64,000 bases of DNA from Beta vulgaris subsp. vulgaris. Taxonomy: Eukaryota; Streptophyta; Magnoliopsida; Caryophyllales; Amaranthaceae. The stretch covers positions 4,769,362-4,833,361 of the forward strand of contig NC_079203.1 in assembly GCF_026745355.1 (NCBI RefSeq), given 5' to 3'. Below the pieces are notes generated by a model. The model had not been told where the DNA came from and ran no database searches. It saw only the letters and a program-made list of their open reading frames with translations. Made by a program: the position numbers and the translations under genes. The first letter of the stretch is position 1. Each line of letters opens with the position of its first letter. Shown in pieces: positions 12,701 through 24,617 of the stretch.

Positions 12701-13175
12701 TGGACTTGTTTATTATAGGTTTTGGGATGTAAGGGAAATAGTGTATTTTTTTGGGGGAGTAATAGTGCATATCTAAATGCAATTTTTTGCGAGAAATAAA
12801 ATTTGAAAACAATGTTGACTCATTAAAATAAAATATGTGCAGGGCACATTCCTCACATCTCTTATGTTTCAACCTCAATTCTCTCCATTTCTCGACTGTG
12901 GCCAAATATTTTCTAGCATTGACTTCATCAGTATAGATTGGATAATGAAGAGAAATGAAGTTAAAACATAATAGATGTGTGCACATGGTAGTTTTTAATG
13001 TTTCAACATTGGAAAAATATGTGTCAAGATTCCTATCAATGTCTTTTAAAGGTCTTTTTTTGCCATTCTTTTTAAAAGATGATTTATCGCAAAAACTTGT
13101 ATTTATAATGTCATTTCTAACAAATTTTTTAGTAATATTTATGTAATGTTTTGGGTTGATTTTCAAGGACTTCAA
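12678..13175 (-). CDS. Unassigned 165-codon open frame, doubtful
   Basis: An open frame of 165 codons from an ATG lies on the minus strand directly upstream of the gypsy relic and overlaps its last bases. The product is Lys/Asn-rich at the start, with stretches such as LATVEKWRELRLKHKRCEEC and HYFPYIPKPIINKSKCG. I recognise no family, domain, signal peptide or membrane segment. The plus strand also has a 63-codon open frame here. It could be a chance frame in AT-rich DNA, a remnant of an unknown transposon gene, or one exon of an unknown gene. No splice partners were identified. Confidence 0.15.
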   Translation of the reverse strand: MKSLKINPKHYINITKKFVRNDIINTSFCDKSSFKKNGKKRPLKDIDRNLDTYFSNVETLKTTMCTHLLCFNFISLHYPIYTDEVNARKYLATVEKWRELRLKHKRCEECALHIFYFNESTLFSNFISRKKLHLDMHYYSPKKIHYFPYIPKPIINKSKCGILVH

Positions 13176-13918
13176 AAATATAATACCCTCCTATTTTGTT
13201 CACAAAGGTCCTAGAAGTATTTTGTGTCTTCTTCCCATAATCACAATGGCTTTATAAATAGTGTTAGGTAGGGTACGTAGACCCTCCTATCTAAAATAGT
13301 GTCGTAGGGGTCCTAAACCCTCCAGCTCATGAAATTACAATCACGCTCTTATTTGGTGGAGCATTAGTTGAAATTTCCGAATTGCAGGTTGATCTAAGAC
13401 CCTCCACAATTTCACTTCAAATTGCAGGTTGATCCTAGACCCTTCACAACTTCACATAAAGAGACAAAATCCTAAAACCTCCTAGCATACCATAAATCTC
13501 AAATCTCGTATAAGATCGTCTTCCCATGCTTTACAATAAGACTTTGAATAACTTGTTCTAAAGGATCACTTATGGTACAAATAACCTCTTTAAGGTGATA
13601 AATAATCTAAAAGTGACACATTTAACTCATCGAATGACCCTTTTAACTTACGAAGTAACTTAATGAACAAAGTAAATTACACTTACACTAAATTTATGGT
13701 AATGAGGTCTTGTACAAGACTTACTACAGTATATTATGTAAATTTGACAAACGAAACAACAAAACAAATATTAGAGCCAGTGTGAAGCCCAGTTTAGGCA
13801 AATGCTTCGCATGCAATTTATTTCTACACATAAATCCTGATCGTTGGAAACAGTCGGTGTCTAAGTAAGATTTGAGAGTGAGAACCATTCCAAGCTCCAA
13901 AGATTTTCAGCTTGGCAG
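13176..13918. other. Intergenic, with a 41-bp direct repeat
   Basis: No gene is seen. A direct repeat beginning AATTGCAGGTTGATC occurs at about 13381-13421 and again at 13422-13461, differing by a few bases. The rest is simple AT-rich DNA downstream of the MFAP1 gene. Confidence 0.5.
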
Positions 13919-14311
13919 TCAGTATCTCCAATAGATCAGAAATCAAGTACAAACAGCTTCTAATAACCTTCCGCGCTAGAAAGCCAATCAAAAAGAATCA
14001 GCAACGAGCACAAAATTCAGCAACTAAATATGGTATACTCACATTTGTGAATTGTACAATGAAAGACGATCTTGTGTTTCCCCGTAAATTATGAAGATTT
14101 ATGTTGCACTTTCACAGTATCCCCAACAGATCAGAAAGTATGTAGAAACCACGTCTAAAACTTTATGCACTATAAAGCCAATCAAAAAAGAATCGGCAAC
14201 GAGCACAAAATTCAGCACCTAAATACTGTATATTCACTTGTGAATTGTACAACGAAAGACGATCTTGTGTTTCCCTGTGAGTTATGAAGATTTATGTTGC
14301 ACTTTCACAAA
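13919..14311. repeat. 196-bp imperfect tandem duplication behind MFAP1
   Basis: Copy one is about 13919-14114 and copy two about 14115-14311. Both begin CAGTATC.CCAA.AGATCAG and both contain AAAGCCAATCAAAAA, GAAAGACGATCTTGTGTTTC and ATGAAGATTTATGTTGCACT. The copies differ by scattered substitutions and small gaps, so the event is not recent. Copy two ends about 60 bp from the MFAP1 stop codon, so the repeat probably lies in or beside that gene's 3' UTR. Confidence 0.85.
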
Positions 14312-14374
14312 TACTTCCTAAAAAGGAGGGATAACAAAAGATGACTCCTTATAAAATTTCTAGGTCAACTTGTA

Positions 14375-17300
14375 CTACTGCTCCCAGTCCTTCAGTTTCC
14401 GGCTTCCTTTGGGTTTTGCAATTGGTTTGTTCATCCCTGCCATTTTTGCATTGTACTTTGCCCGAAGAGGATCATTGTATGTCCACCTGCACAGTAACCA
14501 ATATCGACATCAACACAAAGTGCCAAAATGTTTGATATAATATCACACACATTACCACATTGCACGAAAGGGGGTCGGGTTAAAAACAGAAGTAAATCGA
14601 TATATCAAACAACGCAACACCAGCAAAAACATTAAAACTATTCATCCATGTAAGAGTAACCAAGTAATAATGATGGTCCTCGCACAATAGCATTAAGGCT
14701 TTCAATAATCAAGTTAACCTGAACTCTGTTACGGTTAATCCTCACCTAAGAGAGACATGAATGATCAGATAATGGTAAATGAAAAACTAGTTTACCTTCT
14801 ACCCCTCTTGATTACTTAACCTAAAAGGTCACAAGAAGAACCGAATCCATTTGCAAAATGAAGGTTTGTGAAATCAAGCTCCAAGAAGAAGGGACGGGAA
14901 AAGCTTTTCCCCAAATATTTTTTTCATCTAAAAGTGCTATGAAGAATTTACATTTTCCATGGAAGCTGAATTCATGCTAAGTGCCAACTTACCCAAAGAA
15001 GGTATGCACTTCTACCAAATTGCCTCAGAAATTACCACTCAACATTCATATGGAGCAAGATTGCAAGAACGCCAAAAATGATCAAGATAAATCTAGGCCA
15101 ACCAAACAAGGTAGTGCGATAAATAAGAAGCAATATGGTGCAAGAAAATTCACTCTCAATAGTTGCAATCATCAATCAGCCCTTTCAAACTTGGGTCACG
15201 AATCACGATGACATGACCCACACACAGATGCAGGGATCAGATATGAGAGGGACTAAACAGACAAATCTCCTGAATCTCCCTTGCACATTTCAGGAACAGT
15301 AAATCTCAACTTGATATAAACAGACAGATCTCCTGAATCTTCCTTGCACATTTCAGGAACAACAAATCTCAACTTGATACAGAAATAATCATTTTCTTCC
15401 CTAGCTTTACTGTCAACAATCCCATATTTGAGCAGCAAGTACTTGGACAAACAGATTTTGCATTACCTTTCCAGCCTGATCTAGACCAGCATATAGAAAT
15501 ATAGCAAATAACTTATCTTTTTTCCTCCTTAACTATACTTTTGACTGCCCTAGATCTGAACATAAAGCACTTGGAAACAGATTTAGCATCATCTTTCAGT
15601 CTGATTACACTAACACGCAGGATGTATTCCCGGATCTGATCTTTTGCATTCCTTTATCCTCTGTTTGCGAAGGGAGATTTACAAAAGATAATGCAAGAAA
15701 ATCTGGATTCTTGCAAGCTCTCAAGAAACCTAGATACTTTATAAAAGACTAAAACTTTGGCATCAATTTATATGTTGCTATAAATTCCAAGCTCCCTTCA
15801 AGTATGGCCTTCACTAGTTACGGAGTATATAGACAGCAAACTTTGGGAAGAAGGATAAAAAATTGTAGGATTTCTGAAAGCCTTCATATTAAGAAATCCT
15901 TCTCTCTAAATGCGTAGATAAATCACCAAATTGTACTCCTTAATGCATATCTTGCAAAGTCTAAAAGAAGCTTTTCTATCTTGGTCCTATTAAACGCTGA
16001 GGCTGCACAAATTAACTGATATCTTGTGGGCCGTGGCACATAGCTCATGCTAACTGCTAAGCACTTCACAAGTAGGTTTCTCAGAATATCTGAACTACTT
16101 ATCTAGCATCTGACAGAACACATAAGAACTGTGCAGATATAGAAATAAGAAACTGGGATTAGAATATGGATTCCCTTGTAGAACTGCCATTGTTATCCAG
16201 AAATACTGGACTAGCAATATCAAAATGTTATCCAGAAATACTGTATCAAAAGTAAAATCTCATTTTGACATGCAGTAAAAAAGAAACACGCATGATGATC
16301 TAAAATACAGGTAACACTACAAGATCTGCCATATCTATATCTTAGGAAATAGCCCTAGCGCCTAAGCAAGTTCATACACAAACTCCACAGCGCACTGTAA
16401 TCCATAAAGTAGCCGAAATGACAGAAAAAGTGCATATAGCTAACAGTACAAGATGTGCCCTAATCTATACCTTAGGAAATAGCCCTAAGCAAGATCATTA
16501 AGAAACTCCAGGGCCGATTATAATCCCTAAAGTAGGCAAAGTGACAGAAGTTTAGCAAGGATGGAATAGAATACAAAGTGGTATATCTATGACAGTGAAA
16601 TTGTTAGTGATATAGGGCTTTATCCCGTAAATTCCAATAAAAATATTCAAAGATGGAATCGTCAATGTGATGTTAGGTTATCCTATTCCATTGAACCCAA
16701 GAAAAGGACTATATCACACACAAGCAGAAAACTCTCAACAATAGACGAGCTTTAACTTTAATGATCTACATTCTTGCCTTCACATGTCAAACAACGTTCA
16801 AGTAAGCTTACTCTCGGGCTAGGAAACAACACTTTGCCACTTACAATAAGCTCAACCAATTTAAAATGTTCTTCACCCAATTAAAAACCCTAAACAAGAG
16901 CCTTTACACTCAACCTCCAACTCTCCCCCCTCATCTCAAACAGCTATTATAGAACAAACTACAAAGCCTATCCCAAGAGTATAATTTGCCACCATTTTAA
17001 CCTTGTAAATAAAGCTTGCTAATTACTATCAACAACCCAATCCCCCTCCCCCCAACACACACACAATCACACAAGACACACCTCTTCCTCCAATAACTGT
17101 TAATTCTACGGAAAACAAAAAAGACTTGAACAAGTATATCGACAAGACAATCACAAAAGAATGAAACATAAGTTATCAATTAAACAAACCAAACATGAGA
17201 AAAGAAAGCGAAAGAGAGAGAGGAACATACGGGTTGTTCCAATCAGTAGTATCTTCATTAACAAGGTGAGTCCATTTAGTCCTGCCACTCCTTCCAAAGT

Positions 17301-18435
17301 GTTTAACCTGCATAACCTTAGGCAAAATGGTCTTATCAAGCTTATCCTCCCCAGTGGGAGCCGAAAAATCACGCTCGAAAATGCCATCACTTCCCACAGT
17401 GCCAGCCCTATCATCAGAATCAGACTGAAAGAAAGCACCCTTATGATAATACTTCTGCATAAACCTCCACTTCTGCTTAGACGCGGCGGAGTTATTCTTA
17501 GGATTCTTCCTCTCCCACTCCCTCCTCTCTTCCTCAGTCATATTCCTAACCCTCTCAATCTCCTCCTTCTCCTTCACCATGGCATCCCTATCCTCTCTAT
17601 CTCGCTTAATCCTGGCTATCTCCCTCGCCTTCCAACTCTCATACTCCTCAGCTTCATTCACCTCATCATCAGTATCAACATCAGCAACATCCGCTTCCGC
17701 TTCCAGATTCTTCTGAATCTCCTCAGCTTCTCTAATCTTCTCCACTACAATCTGCCTCGTCTCGACTTTCCGTTCCTCCAACCTCCGCTTCACTGCCTCC
17801 TCCAATGCTTGCTCCTCAGCTTCCAATCTCTCCCTCTCCGCAATCGTTTCTCTCTCTTGTTTCGGCACGAATATTGGCTTCGCCATTGCTCTACGATTCA
17901 TCTCTTCCTCCTCAGAATCCGTTTCATACTCCGATTCTTCTTCCTCCTCTTCTTCATCCTCCGCTTCTTCATCTTCTTCCTCAATTGGCGCTAATTGTCT
18001 CTCCTCCTCTTGTCTCCTCTGCAACAATCTCTCTCTTATCTTCCTCCTCTTCTCCTCCAACGCATCCTCATCTTCTTCCTCCGCAGCAGCTTCTTCTGCG
18101 CGATTTTCTTCCTCTACCGTCGACACAATCTCCGCCTGCCGAATCCTCCGGTGATCGGCGCGAATTTCCTCCCGATTTTCAGCGCGATTCTCCGCCAATC
18201 GTCGAAGACGAGGATCATCGGCGCGACCAAATGAAGAATCATTATTCGACGGAAACGCTTCTTCTAGGGTTTGTCGACGAGAAGAAGTGCGAAGATCGGC
18301 GTCTTCTTCAGCTTCGTCGGCCCATTCTGGAGCTTTTCCTGGCCAGTATCGCTTGACTTTGGTTTGACCAATCTTACCTCGAAGCTTCTCTCTAATGGCG
18401 ATAATGGCGTCGCTGACACCTGCGGTCACCGACAT
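14375..18435 (-). CDS. MFAP1: Microfibrillar-associated protein 1 (MFAP1), spliceosome component
   Basis: Two exons on the minus strand, 18435-17231 and 14486-14375, join across a 2.7-kb intron with a GT donor and a CAG acceptor. The joint falls inside a Pro codon in WNNP/WTYNDPLRAKYN. The total is 1317 bp, or 438 aa, almost the length of animal and Arabidopsis MFAP1. The order of features is: N-terminus MSVTAGVSDAIIAIREKLRG; KVKRYWPGKAPEW near residue 27; an acidic and charged middle region with runs of Glu (about 105-185); then the conserved MFAP1 core with YESWKAREIARIKRDREDRD, TEEERREWERKNPK, KQKWRFMQKYYHKGAFFQ and DKTILPKVMQVKHFGRSGRT; and the tail MAGMNKPIAKPKGS. MFAP1 acts in the nucleus with the B-complex of the spliceosome, despite its historical name. 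The ATG at 18435 opens the family's usual N-terminus. The antisense strand also carries long open frames, which are shadows of the low-complexity Glu codons. Confidence 0.96.
15257..15382. repeat. 63-bp tandem duplication in the MFAP1 intron
   Basis: Two adjacent copies begin ACAGACA.ATCTCCTGAATC and contain TTGCACATTTCAGGAACA and AAATCTCAACTTGATA. They start at 15257 and 15320 and differ at only a few positions. Confidence 0.8.
16196..16552. repeat. Two further tandem duplications in the MFAP1 intron
   Basis: The phrase TTATCCAGAAATACTG occurs at about 16194 and again at about 16228. A larger pair follows: about 16317-16431 and 16447-16552 share ACAAGAT.TGCC, CTTAGGAAATAGCCCTA, GTAATCC/ATAATCC..TAAAGTAG and TGACAGAA. 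These copies have diverged by substitutions and short gaps. Confidence 0.7.
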
Positions 18436-19164
18436 GGTTGGTGATTTGCGATGTGAGAGATAATTAGGGTTTTCTTATGATTTGACGATTGATTTGGGGG
18501 AAATTCGGTGAAGGAAAATTGGATTGACGTGTTTATGTCCATTGTACTTTGAGAGATGGACTTTTTTTTTATTTGTTTTTGTTATGGCCCAATATATTCA
18601 GTTGGTCTTTATCCCAATAATAGATATGTGCATGTGTTACTTATGGCCCAATATTACTTGTCTTGTCTTCTTTAATTTTAAGGTTCTTTTTCCAAGATTT
18701 TTTTTTCTTGAATTCAAGTAGTTCGATATATAATAATGTGTTATACAATATTACAGTTTTAGGAAAAGGTTAGACAAGAAGAAAATCTACTAAATGGCTT
18801 TGTTTGGAGAATCATTTTAGTTATCTGAAATGATAAATTGCTAACATATTTTAGGTGTTAAAATGATTAGTAGTTTTTGAGTAGTAGCTAAAATAAAATT
18901 TTAGGTGGTTAAAATGACTTAAATGGTAAGTTCAAAAATTTTACTTTTCCAATCGAGTAACTGAAATTTTGAAAAATCTTTGTAAAATTTTGATAACAAC
19001 TAAATTTGTCAAAATAATTTATTATCTTAAGCAACTAATTTTGCCAAACAATTAAACTAATCAACTAACTGACCAGTTCTACCACCTTATCAATTTCAGT
19101 TAACTTATTAGTTTCATTTTATTTTCAACTAGTATTGCCAGACAATAGATGAAACTTTGGTAGG
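18436..19164. other. MFAP1 upstream region and intergenic DNA
   Basis: The 5' leader and promoter of MFAP1 must lie here, reading leftward from about 18560 to 18436. I cannot assign a TATA box or start site with confidence. From about 18780 to 19140 the phrases GGTTAAAATGA and its reverse complement recur, suggesting a degenerate foldback element, but I could not define its ends. Confidence 0.4.
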
Positions 19165-19508
19165 TAGAGATAGGCATGGGTCGGCCCAGCTCATTGTCTG
19201 ATATGTAGGTTGTGGGCCTACCATGGTCAAGAAATTTTATTCCAAACCCGTTCCAGTACAAGCCCACCTATATGGCATGTGAGCCAGCTCGCGCGCCGAA
19301 TGTCCTTTTTCTATTTTTTAGTCTAAAACTGACAAGAATACAAAAAAAAATAACATAAAACACGGGCCACCCACGACTCGCGGGTCGAACGTCCTTTTTT
19401 TTATTTTTTAGTCTAAAACTGACAAGAATCCAAAAAATAAACATAAAACACGTCCCCACCCACCATTTTTCCAAGCCCATGAACAGGTTAGGCCCATGTC
19501 TAGGTCTA
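19165..19508. mobile_element. hAT-type MITE with internal tandem duplication
   Basis: The left end reads TAGAGATAGGCATGGGTC and the right end, on the minus strand, TAGACCTAGACATGGGCC. The flanking 8 bp are TTGGTAGG (left) and TTGTAAGG (right), an imperfect match to a hAT-type 8-bp target duplication. Inside, a unit of about 88 bp with TTTTTTAGTCTAAAACTGAC and ATAACATAAAACACG is present twice in tandem (about 19298-19385 and 19386-19465). There is no transposase. Confidence 0.6.
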
Positions 19509-19516
19509 TTGTAAGG

Positions 19517-21479
19517 ATGGGAGTGGCGTGTTTAAATTTGATTTTATTTTTTTTCCCTTAATGTTGTCAAAAAAAATTTGAGGTTTAATGATATATATTG
19601 TACAAGGTAGAATTACTTCAAGAAATGGTGTAAATTAAACAAGGGAATTATTTGGACAAAAAAAACTAAAACATATGGTATACTTCATTTGCTCAATTGT
19701 ATTTGTAATATTTGTTCTTTTATAATATCCAGTGCATTCCTTTGTCCATTTGTTATGATTTATTCGTAAAGACAAATAATATAAGTCATGTATAATCTTG
19801 TTTGGTTTGTGTTGACATAAAATCAAAATCTCAGGTTTTTATAATTTTTAATAGATGATTGAGGATATAAGAGATCAAACTTGTTTATTGGGAAGCGTAA
19901 ATTTAGATGTTGCAATCAAAATAGAATGGAGGGAGATGACATAAAATCCCTAAAACGAAAAAATGAGGATTGTTGATAGAATAAGGATACATGGCACACC
20001 ATTCGTTGCCAAACACCCAACAATGATTATTTCAATTGGGTTAAGTAAAGTTATAGATGTACACATACTCACCTACTCTGCTTAGGATCCACAAATTTGT
20101 TATATACACAATGCATAATTAGGATATACACATATGTAAAAGTATCGGGGTGAGATGGACATGCTCGTGAATATGTTTGACAAGTACTCTGATTTTGCGT
20201 CTCATATCTTGTCTCATATATCAATTTTTATCTTAGATTTTATTTCGGGTTTTGGGTCTCAAATATGATCTTAGATTTTTGGCTTTGACTATTAGATTCT
20301 AGGCTTGGGGTCTCTAATTTTGGTCTTCGAGGGGAGGGTTATATCTCACTTACTAACCTAATTAACTGATTGATTAACAACAGTGGCTGAAATTAAAAAC
20401 TCGTTCTCTTCTTAACAATGACAACCTCCAATTATCAGTGCCAAATGTAGAAAATGTTAACATAATAATCCTCACTGAATATTTGGCTATTATAGAATCT
20501 TAACTCTAGTGGCCAAAACTTCCAAAATTTTGGCAAACTTTTGCATGATTATGAGCAACTTCAAAGTTCTGAAACCAAAAATCTATCAAAATCACTAGCA
20601 ATCAGATCTAGCTCAGAATTTGCATAATCTGTCACGTAAATCACTTTTTTTTATAGCTTCAAAGTTTACTTAAGATGTCGATTTTCGAAGAAATGAAGCT
20701 AGTCCTTTTGTACAGACACATCAACCTAAGATGATGAGTTATATATGTCCATGCTTCAATGTTGAGATATTAGGGATTCGATAAAAGGAGAAAAGAAAAG
20801 GTAAATTGCTTATTTTATCTTCGAATTTGGCTTTCGAATATAAAATATAAATTTCAGGTTTCATATTTAGATTCGACATATAAAAATACGAGCCTCACAT
20901 AATACCTCCTCCAATCATATAACATATCATTTTTTATCAAATATGTAATTAAAACCTTTTTAGATATACAAAATTTATAATCACGGTATACATAAAATAT
21001 GATTAGAATATGCACATAAATCAAACATCAATCTCACCAAAAGAAAAAAAAAACATAAACTAAACATCAATTTGTTTCCTAACTAAATTTTTTAAGTCTT
21101 AGAATGACCCATTTGCATGCAATGATGCAATACGATGTGAATTTTCTAATAGGTCTAGGTAATACGTCCAAGATGATGTGATTATAAATACTAATAATTG
21201 CTACATTATTTTGTGATTGCCTTGTTCTACAAGGACACGATACAGTAGTACTGACAAGTGACAATCATACATCAAATTCCTTTGAATTACTTTGGGTTTT
21301 GTTAAAGTTTGAGATGTGACAAACACCACGATGATGCATTGATATTACTAGTAGTATAACGCTCGGGGATATTGTCGGCCAGGCGACTACTCGTGTCCCT
21401 ATTTTTTCAGAAAATAAAACCAATTTAGTAAAGGTTTTGAGTGTGTGTTAGTCTATTAGAAGTAACATATTATATTATA
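19517..21479. other. Intergenic, AT-rich
   Basis: I see no gene, RNA or clear transposon end over this stretch. It contains many short open frames of no recognisable type. The sequence from 20200 to 20335 repeats TCTTAGATTTT and GGGTCTC phrases in a loose, degenerate fashion. Confidence 0.4.
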
Positions 21480-21915
21480 ACTTATTATGTAATAATATTT
21501 TTATATATGAAAAGTAATATAACTATTTCATGTTATTATAATACTTTTTATGTCATTATTGGTGTATTTTATATTATTTTGAAACTGTTTAATGTCTTTT
21601 GCAAATCTCATCCATGTCATTATTGATATGTTTTATATCATTAGTACATTTTTATATCACTTTTCAACAAACTTGTATCATTTTCCCCACTTCGTTATTT
21701 TTTTCAACTCTTTATATACATTATCATTATTAAGAGAAATGATATCATTATCCACTTTTATGTTATCTTTCAGCACACTTGTATAATTTTCCTTATTTCA
21801 TTACTTACTATTTTCCAACTATTTCATGTCATTTTTAATCTGTTTCATGTAATTTTTTAATATGTTTCATGTCACTATTAGTATGTTCTACATCATTATT
21901 TTGAGTTTTATTCCA
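21480..21915. repeat. Degenerate AT-rich minisatellite
   Basis: A loose motif around TTTCATGTCATTATTAGTAT recurs many times with spacings of roughly 20-35 bp, for example near 21527, 21550, 21612, 21823, 21847 and 21866. The copies are strongly diverged and the repeat is not in phase with any protein. Confidence 0.55.
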
Positions 21916-22626
21916 TGACATTTTAAAATCCACTTTCACACTTTCTCCTTTAACCACATGTGAACCCCAATCTCACCCCATGTTTTCTATCTCCTCCTCC
22001 ATCAACAATCACTCCCACCACCCTTTACCACCAATTGACCCACCTACCCTAACACCACTTGACCCTATCACCACCTTCGCACTGTGGACCCCGCCACCTC
22101 CGCCAATAGCAAAGTCATTCTCGTTCTCCTTGGATCTTGTGAAGGCAGAAAAAATCGAATTAGTGGAAAAAAGAAAAGAAAAATTGAAGAAGCAATTGAA
22201 CTTTGAGTGAAAAGTGAAAATGAAATTGACCAAAAAAAAGAGAAAAAAAAAACAATATCATGTTTCTACATGTTCAAATTTCCATTTACGATTCATCATA
22301 CGATTTTTTTTGTGCATATACATTTGAAAAAAAGAACAAACGATATAAAAAGTTCAAAGAATAACAGTATTACCATAAAATAATTCCAATTTTATTAACA
22401 TCCTCTTTCACTATTTCAGGCCTAGAAACCTCTCATTGAATAGACATGACACCACCATCCTTCATCTCCTTGTTGTCTCTTTCTCCTTCACCTTTTTCCC
22501 GTTCGACGGCAGCAATTAAGATGATGTCATATTCGCTCCATCCGTCATACGAGAATCCAATAAATTCTATAAGGTTTTAAATGCTCGAATTTGAATTTTT
22601 GTGAGAATTTTTTAACTACACTTATA
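21916..22626. other. Intergenic with a proline-rich open frame
   Basis: A 76-codon frame at 21980-22210 on the plus strand is Pro-rich (for example TPPPPPIAKSFSFSLDLVKA) and could be a fragment of a coding sequence, because its composition differs from its surroundings. I recognise no family and no splice partners, so I do not call it a gene. Nothing else was recognised. Confidence 0.35.
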
Positions 22627-22859
22627 CTCCCTCCGTTTCATTTTAATAGTTACACTTTGATATTTTATACTATTCTCACTTTGACCATCATTTGTGATTT
22701 ATACGCGGATGAAAATATAGTCATGTGGGATCTTGTTAGATTCATCATAACATGTATTTTATTAATATGTACTTTTTATAATTTTTACAAATACAAAACT
22801 AAAGATATATGTCCTCAAAGTTTTACATTGACTATGTAGATTAAAATGATACGGAGGAG
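22627..22859. mobile_element. Stowaway-type (Tc1/mariner) MITE
   Basis: The left end is CTCCCTCCGTTTCATTTTAA and the right end, on the minus strand, CTCCTCCGTATCATTTTAA. Both are flanked by the dinucleotide TA (22625-22626 and 22860-22861), the target used by Stowaway elements. At 233 bp with no coding capacity it is a typical MITE. An internal phrase around GATCTTGTTAGATTCATC is shared, in either orientation, with the elements at 35621 and 39156. Confidence 0.88.
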
Positions 22860-22861
22860 TA

Positions 22862-24176
22862 TGTGATCAGACTCACTATTCTCCTATATCATATTTAGGT
22901 TTCTTATTGCGAGATAGAGTATCTAACAATTCTCATCTTTAGATGATAAAAAGAATCACACACTATTCTGCACTTCTAAAACCAGAGATGGGAAATAAAA
23001 TGTAAATATATACTTTATACGTACAAACTATCAATTTGATAATCCATTCATCATTGTTTGTTGTTTCACTTATTTTTGTATTCTTAAATGCATATGTTTC
23101 ATTGTTAATATTTTTAGATTTTAAAAATTACACACGGGAAAATAATCATGAAAGAAAGGAAGACTTAAAATGAAAAAATGACACATAATCCTTCAATAAT
23201 AACATAGAACCTCTGAAATATGACACATAATCCTTGAATAATGAGAATAAAAAGTCAAAATATGTATATAACTTTTTCTTTATAGTCAAAATACACTTAA
23301 AAGTCAAAATATATGTTCTTTAAAAAATTACAACAGTTTTATTTTCACACTTCTTAATATGCAAACTTTCTTGATTGATAATCTAATATCTTAATTATTA
23401 TTAGTAAAATAATAAAATTTTGTGTTTTAAATTAACATGAAGAAATATTACTAACATTTTATAGAATATCATTTGTATTTATAATATAGTAAGTTTAATT
23501 ATTTTTCTTAAAGATATGGTAAGATTGAAACAGTTACATGTGCACATAGTTAATTTAATGTATATAGTTTAAGCAAATAATTAATTAAAGGTGGTAATCG
23601 AGTAATTCAACTTAGCTTTGGTTTCTGTTTATTCGTAATATAAAGGTCATAATAAAATGTTGAATTTATTGATCGATTTATAAATTGGTTCAAGACTATT
23701 TGAGTTAGATCATATTCATATCTACTATCAATTAATCGAATAATAGTCATAATAACATTTTGTCCGATTAAGCTGACTTAATTTTGATTCGGATTTTAAT
23801 TGGTCATATTTATTGTAAGAGAAATCCACATGTGAGTTTGGTTGGCTACTTCGTCTATTGCTAATGGGTTTGAGGATGGTTCTCACTAGAATTGTATATA
23901 TACATGGTCATACTTTTCTCTGACAATGATTCTGCATGTAGCTAGGCTGACCTTGTTAAAATTGGTCATATTATTATTATTTATTTTTAAATTTAGATTA
24001 AGTAATTTGTATCGTATCATATTTTGCTACGATTATGAAAAAGTAACTTGATCGTTTTATCGAAAATTTGGATGAGTGGCAAAAGAATGGGTTGATATGT
24101 GTTGGTCGAAATTCTAAGACAGAGCAGCCTCGACCGGTTCGTACTTGTATGAGTTTATTAAAAAAAACTTAACCAC
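22862..24176. other. Intergenic, very AT-rich
   Basis: No gene is seen. The phrases ATGACACATAATCCTT and AGTCAAAATAT each recur two or three times between 23180 and 23320. Nothing further was recognised. Confidence 0.45.
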
Positions 24177-24189
24177 CCTTTTACATGCA

Positions 24190-24387
24190 TATTTTTTTTA
24201 AAAAAAATTGGTAAGAAAAACTCTTCTAGGCTACCCTCGCACAGGGCCCCCATTCATAGGCCCATTACAAGTCAGACACCCCCAATCACCTCCCCCCTTA
24301 AATTCCAAGCAAATGCTTGGGGGTAGGAATTGAACCCTAAAACCTTACTAGGAAAGATGGAAAAACTCACCACTTGAGCCAACCTCA
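24190..24387 (-). mobile_element. tRNA-derived SINE, older copy
   Basis: Read on the minus strand, the sequence has a Pol III A box, TGGCTCAAGTGG (24371-24382), and a B box, GGTTCAATTCC (about 24327-24337), spaced as in tRNA-derived SINEs. The left end is an A/T-rich tail, as expected for the SINE 3' end. A 13-bp flank, CCTTTTACATGCA, occurs at 24177-24189 and again at 24605-24617, beyond the second SINE, which fits a target duplication around the pair. Confidence 0.65.
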
Positions 24388-24405
24388 ATTCCTATCCTTT
24401 TACAT

Positions 24406-24596
24406 TTTTTTTTGGGTAGGTAAGAAGAAGTGGTCCGAACCCCGCTCGGGTCTTAATAGGCCAACCACTTGAGAGTAAGGGTTGGTAAGGGCAATCCCTA
24501 CCCTCAAAGCGTATTTAGTGGGGAACTGGGGATTGAACCCCCAACCTTAAGATTGGAAGGGTACTCTCCTTACTACTAGATCAAGTACTACTTGAT
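24406..24596 (-). mobile_element. tRNA-derived SINE inserted beside the older copy
   Basis: On the minus strand it has the B box GGTTCAATCCC (about 24530) and an A-box-like stretch around TGATCTAGTAGTAAGG (24570-24590), and it ends in an A tail (T run 24406-24413 on the plus strand). The same 18 bp, ATTCCTATCCTTTTACAT, lie at 24388-24405 and 24597-24614, a clear target-site duplication from LINE-type insertion. It is about 191 bp long. Confidence 0.82.
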
Positions 24597-24617
24597 ATTC
24601 CTATCCTTTTACATGCA

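Noticed and set aside
17161..17994. 277-codon open frame on the plus strand, and others at 17805-18356 and 17995-18234
   Set aside because: They lie antisense to MFAP1 exon 1. Glu-rich codons on the coding strand produce long stop-free Leu/Ser/Pro-rich frames on the other strand.
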